The position numbers and the translations under genes were made by a program. A model generated the notes under the pieces. It saw only the letters and a list, made by a program, of their open reading frames with translations, did no database searches and was not told the origin of the DNA. A stretch of DNA of 64,000 nucleotides from Chitinophaga filiformis (GTDB taxonomy: Bacteria; Bacteroidota; Bacteroidia; Chitinophagales; Chitinophagaceae): positions 7,357,001 through 7,421,000 of the forward strand of contig NZ_CP095855.1 in the NCBI RefSeq assembly GCF_023100805.1, in the 5' to 3' direction. Shown one piece after another: positions 61,258-64,000 of the stretch; positions within the stretch are counted from its first letter, which is position 1; every line of letters starts with the position of its first letter.

Positions 61258-63372
61258 TTATTGTGCAACAACTGCTGCTGTCTGTTGTCTGTATGACTGC
61301 GCCTGCTGGTAAAAATCTGATGCCTGTTGATAATACTGTTTTGCAAAGCTTTCAGCAGGTTCATTCTGATTGATCTGCAATACCAGTGTTTTAAAGCTGC
61401 CTTCGAGCGACCATTTACCGGTTTCAACAAAGTGTTTATCGAAATCGTTGATGATGCCTGTTTGTGTATTACAGCTTACGCCCTCGCCCAGTAACAGCGC
61501 TTTTGCAGTCTGTACGAAAGTGGAGTAAGAATGGTAAATGCTGTCTGCATATTGCTTATCGTCCAGCGCCGTCTGGCTCCATTGCAGCTTTTCCTCTCCT
61601 TCAAACAGGAGCGTAGCCACCAGGTCTATCACCACGCTGGCACACTCGCCCACACCAATAGCAGTCGCGAACTTGTCGCCCTGTCCCCAGTCAACGAAAT
61701 CTTCATCGATCAGTGTATTCAGATCCGTTAATGGTTTCAGGAGATCATAGAAATATTTTTCACCCTTACGGTCGTAATAGTCATTGAACTTCTCATCTTT
61801 CTGACTATTTGCTTCAAAGTCTTTCAGCAGGGAACGCAGCACATCAGGACCTCTTTTACTTGGTACCTTGATCACTTTATCAGCCACACGGCCTACGCCA
61901 TTTCCCACAATACCGCCACCCAGCAGCACCTGCAGGGCAGGCAATACCTTACCTCCGCTTTTCAGTGAGCTGCCATGGAAACCAATAGCAGCAATACCGT
62001 GCTGGCCACAGGAGTTCATACAACCACTTATCTTGATCTTGATGTCTTTATTATATACCAGGTCAGGAAATTCTTCCTGGATCACAAGTTCCAGTGCCGT
62101 AGAGATACCGGTGCTGCTGGAAATAGCCAGGTTACAGGTATCAGTGCCAGGACAGGCAGTGATGTCTGCGATACTGTCAAAACCTGGTTCTGCAAAACCG
62201 CCTGCTTCCAGTACGCTGAATACGTAAGGCAGATGTGCAGGCTGGATATATTTCAGTAACAGACCCTGGTTGGCAGTCACACGTACGTCATTGGCCACTG
62301 CAGGTCTGAGACCTTCTATCAGCTGGCGTGATATAACAGAACTGATGTTACCCAGCGGTACACGTACATATGCCGCATAGTAGTCGGACTGGCGCTGCTG
62401 GAAGACGTTCGTCTTTTTCCATGCCTCGTATTTCTTCGGATCTTTAATGGTATATGCCGGCAATACCGCGCCAGCAGCCGGAAGTTCCGGATCAGCCCAG
62501 GTATCGGCGTCCACATGGAAGGATTTTGATCTGATAGCAGTACGCTCTTCTGCTACCAGGCGTTGAAATTCTTCAAACCCAATTTTCTGTATGAGGAATT
62601 TCATACGTGCTTTATGACGACTGGCCCTTTCGCCATGGCGGTCAAACACGCGCAGTACTGCTTCTATATATGGAATGAGCTGATCTTCTTCCAGGAATTC
62701 ATGGCCAACATGCGCCAAGTAAGGTTGTGCACCCAGGCCTCCGCCTACCAGTACCTTGAAACCACGTACTTCCCTGCCGTTTTCCACACGCACTTTAGGT
62801 ATTACACCGATATCGTGCATGAATGCCCAGGCAGTATCGGCATCGCTGCTGGAAAAAGCCATCTTGAATTTACGGCCCATATCCTGGCAGATGGGGTTAC
62901 GCAGAAAATACCGGAAAGTTGCATCTGCATAAGGAGTAACATCAAATGGCTCCTCAGGGTCAATACCTGCCTTATCGGAAGCAGTGATGTTACGAACCGT
63001 ATTACCGCATGCCTCGCGGATGGTGATATCGTCCAGGTCCAGTTTGCTCCACAGTTCGGGCGTCCTTTCCAGGCTTACGAAGTGGATCTGAATATCCTGA
63101 CGCGTGGTCAGATGCAAGTTGCCGGTAGAATATTCGTCAGATACGTCTGAGATACGTTTCCATTGTTCCAGCGTCATCTTACCGTAAGGCAGCTTGATGC
63201 GGATCATCTGTACACCCGCCTGACGCTGGCCATAAATGCCTCTCGCCAGACGCAGACTGCGAAATTTCTCCTCCGGGATCTGTCCTTCACGGAATAAGCG
63301 GATCTTCTTCTCCAGTTCTATGATATCTTTCTCAACCACGGGATTTTCCAGTTCGGTTCTGAAGCTTTGCAT
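61258..63372 (-). CDS. Siroheme- and Fe4S4-dependent sulfite (or nitrite) reductase
   Basis: The 704-residue protein holds the two halves of a siroheme reductase. It has QMIRIKLPYGKMTLEQWKRISDVSDEYSTGNLHLTTRQDIQ and CGNTVRNIT early on, then VRVTANQGLLLKYI. The Fe4S4-siroheme cluster follows, with Cys407 and Cys413 (ACPGTDTCNLA) and Cys451 and Cys455 (SGCMNSCGQHGI), giving C-x5-C and C-x3-C. Residues about 530-704 form an extra helical C-terminal part, seen in Bacteroidota forms and labelled HEPN in some of them; its role is unclear. Siroheme genes follow in the operon, and the leader peptide upstream carries Cys codons, both favouring sulfite over nitrite as substrate. Confidence 0.92.
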   Translation of the reverse strand: MQSFRTELENPVVEKDIIELEKKIRLFREGQIPEEKFRSLRLARGIYGQRQAGVQMIRIKLPYGKMTLEQWKRISDVSDEYSTGNLHLTTRQDIQIHFVSLERTPELWSKLDLDDITIREACGNTVRNITASDKAGIDPEEPFDVTPYADATFRYFLRNPICQDMGRKFKMAFSSSDADTAWAFMHDIGVIPKVRVENGREVRGFKVLVGGGLGAQPYLAHVGHEFLEEDQLIPYIEAVLRVFDRHGERASRHKARMKFLIQKIGFEEFQRLVAEERTAIRSKSFHVDADTWADPELPAAGAVLPAYTIKDPKKYEAWKKTNVFQQRQSDYYAAYVRVPLGNISSVISRQLIEGLRPAVANDVRVTANQGLLLKYIQPAHLPYVFSVLEAGGFAEPGFDSIADITACPGTDTCNLAISSSTGISTALELVIQEEFPDLVYNKDIKIKISGCMNSCGQHGIAAIGFHGSSLKSGGKVLPALQVLLGGGIVGNGVGRVADKVIKVPSKRGPDVLRSLLKDFEANSQKDEKFNDYYDRKGEKYFYDLLKPLTDLNTLIDEDFVDWGQGDKFATAIGVGECASVVIDLVATLLFEGEEKLQWSQTALDDKQYADSIYHSYSTFVQTAKALLLGEGVSCNTQTGIINDFDKHFVETGKWSLEGSFKTLVLQINQNEPAESFAKQYYQQASDFYQQAQSYRQQTAAVVAQ

Positions 63373-63443
63373 AGTGAATATTTTCTTGGTGGTAAATTAT
63401 CAGATATTAAAACGTTATACTTCCTTATCTTTTATAAAACAAC

Positions 63444-63472
63444 GCGCCTCCGCACATGTAGGTCGGAGGCGC
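63444..63472 (-). terminator. Terminator-like hairpin in the sir leader (putative attenuator)
   Basis: On the minus strand GCGCCTCCG (63472-63464), an 11-base loop, CGGAGGCGC (63452-63444), then GTTGTTTTAT. The stem is perfect and GC-rich. It lies between the small leader ORF and sir, 71 bases before the sir ATG, so it would stop the operon unless it is prevented from forming. Confidence 0.8.
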
Positions 63473-63517
63473 TGTATATCTTGTTTGATTCCTGGTCGAT
63501 CAATTTTCCTTATACAT

Positions 63518-63568
63518 CTACGCCTCTCCTGCTGTCACTGCAATGGAGCAATGGCATCCATCACACAT
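63518..63568 (-). CDS. Cys-rich leader peptide (16 residues) upstream of sulfite reductase
   Basis: Found by hand on the minus strand: ATG at 63568 to TAG at 63520-63518, product MCDGCHCSIAVTAGEA. Cys codons (TGT, TGC, TGC) stand at positions 2, 5 and 7. The ORF begins about 40 bases after the inferred transcription start of a consensus promoter and ends just before a terminator-like hairpin. Its last three codons (GGA GAG GCG) can pair with the 5' arm of that hairpin. This suggests a ribosome-mediated attenuation leader that senses charged cysteine tRNA. No expression evidence. Confidence 0.6.
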   Translation of the reverse strand: MCDGCHCSIAVTAGEA

Positions 63569-63616
63569 AAATCCGCTATTCATCCCTATATTTCCCATTA
63601 ATTTAGTAGACTATTA

Positions 63617-63647
63617 CAAAGTTATAAATATAGGCCAGATTTCCAAA
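63617..63647 (-). promoter_or_regulatory. Bacteroidota-type promoter of the sulfite reductase operon
   Basis: On the minus strand TTTG (63647-63644), 19 bases, TAACTTTG (63624-63617), both boxes and spacing as in the consensus. Transcription would start near 63610, leaving a leader of about 240 bases before the sir ATG. Confidence 0.85.
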
Positions 63648-63659
63648 AGTAATTTTGCC

Positions 63660-63735
63660 CTACGGAAGCCCCCCAAGCGGCCCTTTCCAAAGGGGGCGGA
63701 CGGGCATATTTCAGCGAAATCGGCCCTTCCGCCAG
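63660..63735. repeat. GC-rich palindromic intergenic element
   Basis: Nested inverted repeats: CGGAAG (63663-63668) with CTTCCG (63726-63731); GCCCCC (63668-63673) with GGGGGC (63692-63697); CCCTTT-CC-AAAGGG (63681-63694); and ATTTC-AGC-GAAAT (63708-63720). It lies upstream of both the sir promoter and the HAD gene. It resembles a REP/MITE-like element; a related CCCCCTT/AAGGGGG hairpin stands at 58935-58953. Confidence 0.5.
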
Positions 63736-63902
63736 CCTGTAGTGAAAAGGAGCTTCCCCGACAAGCTGCCTGCCATAACCATTGATTATACAGGATAACT
63801 TTTATTTATGCGAAAAGGGCGCCGGTATTACTTCCTCCGACTTTCTCCGCACTTTCTCCCGTCTCTGTCTTAACTTTGCGACGCTGAACAAATGAAAAGC
63901 GC

Positions 63903-64000
63903 ATGATAAATACGGTGATTTTTGATATGGACGGGCTGTTGATAGACTCTGAGCCACTTTGGGGGCGAGCTATGAGAGAAGTCTTTGCTACAGTCGGAGT
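63903..64000 (+). CDS. HAD-superfamily phosphatase (HxpB/YniC-like), 5' end only
   Basis: The first 33 codons are visible before the window ends: MINTVIFDMDGLLIDSEPLW and then GRAMREVFATVG. The catalytic motif DxDG(L/V) with the nucleophile Asp and the general acid Asp is intact, and the LLIDSEPLW continuation matches hexitol/2-deoxyglucose-6-phosphate phosphatases and beta-phosphoglucomutase-like proteins. A TAACTTTG -7 element lies at 63871-63878, 25 bases before the start. The rest of the gene is outside. Confidence 0.85.
   Translation, partial: MINTVIFDMDGLLIDSEPLWGRAMREVFATVG

Noticed and set aside
63373..63610. SAM or other riboswitch in the sir leader
   Set aside because: No SAM-I, SAM-II or cobalamin core motif could be drawn; the leader ORF and terminator explain the structure better.

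Overview
The window looks like chromosomal DNA of a Bacteroidota bacterium, most likely Chitinophagaceae (Chitinophaga or a close relative). This rests on a SusC/RagA TonB-dependent receptor with its own sigma/FecR pair, promoters of the Bacteroidota type (TTTG, 19 bases, TAnnTTTG), a SprE/PorW-like type IX secretion lipoprotein, a bactofilin, a YpdA-type bacillithiol disulfide reductase, an NagB-LmbE fusion and intermediate G+C content. No phage, insertion sequence or CRISPR array was seen. Most of the window is core genome with small accessory patches.

Layout. 1-5.4 kb: the 5' part of a susC gene (its 3' end lies outside the window), FecR anti-sigma, ECF sigma, and a tryptophan-rich secreted repeat protein, all on the minus strand. 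5.8-13.3 kb: NagB-LmbE fusion, HD hydrolase, methyltransferase, glutamine amidotransferase, YpdA, MurB and an NAD(P)-binding protein, with two repeat-rich intergenic patches (9.4 and 11.4 kb). 13.4-18.5 kb: PriA, PlsC, a DUF4258 protein and MtaB. 18.6-18.9 kb: two identical tRNA-Val genes between a near-perfect promoter and a terminator. 19-25.5 kb: GH5 lipoprotein, GT1 glycosyltransferase, Kef-type antiporter, then a clpS-aat pair (N-degron pathway). 25.6-29.3 kb: lipoprotein, then a DtxR-type regulator with a candidate operator and an MntH-Usp fusion. 29.3-32.3 kb: a four-gene minus-strand operon of LiaF-like protein, DUF4288 protein, LytS-like kinase and LytTR regulator. 32.4-36 kb: SGNH hydrolase and two unrelated-type isocitrate dehydrogenases in a row. 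36-46.5 kb: L,D-transpeptidase, small genes, putative porin, purine nucleoside phosphorylase, SucC, DUF4407 protein, SprT-like protein, AtpI/AtpZ-like proteins, bactofilin and a peptidase-less M23-type N-terminal domain protein. 46.6-58.6 kb: SprE/PorW-like TPR protein, PBP1A, M28 peptidase, YidC, PyrG, thioesterase and HD hydrolase. 58.6-59.8 kb: gene-poor stretch with RNA-like secondary structure. 59.8-63.65 kb: siroheme/sulfite-reduction operon (sir, cobA, Met8-like gene). The window ends in the first 33 codons of a HAD phosphatase.

The most interesting find is the leader of the sulfite reductase operon (63.37-63.65 kb, minus strand). A consensus promoter is followed by a 16-codon ORF, MCDGCHCSIAVTAGEA, with Cys codons at positions 2, 5 and 7, then a strong GC hairpin with a T-rich tail, then sir. 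The last codons of the small ORF carry GGAGAGGCG, which nearly copies the 3' arm of the hairpin and could pair with its 5' arm. This is the layout expected for cysteine-responsive ribosome-mediated attenuation of sulfite assimilation. It is read from sequence only and is untested.
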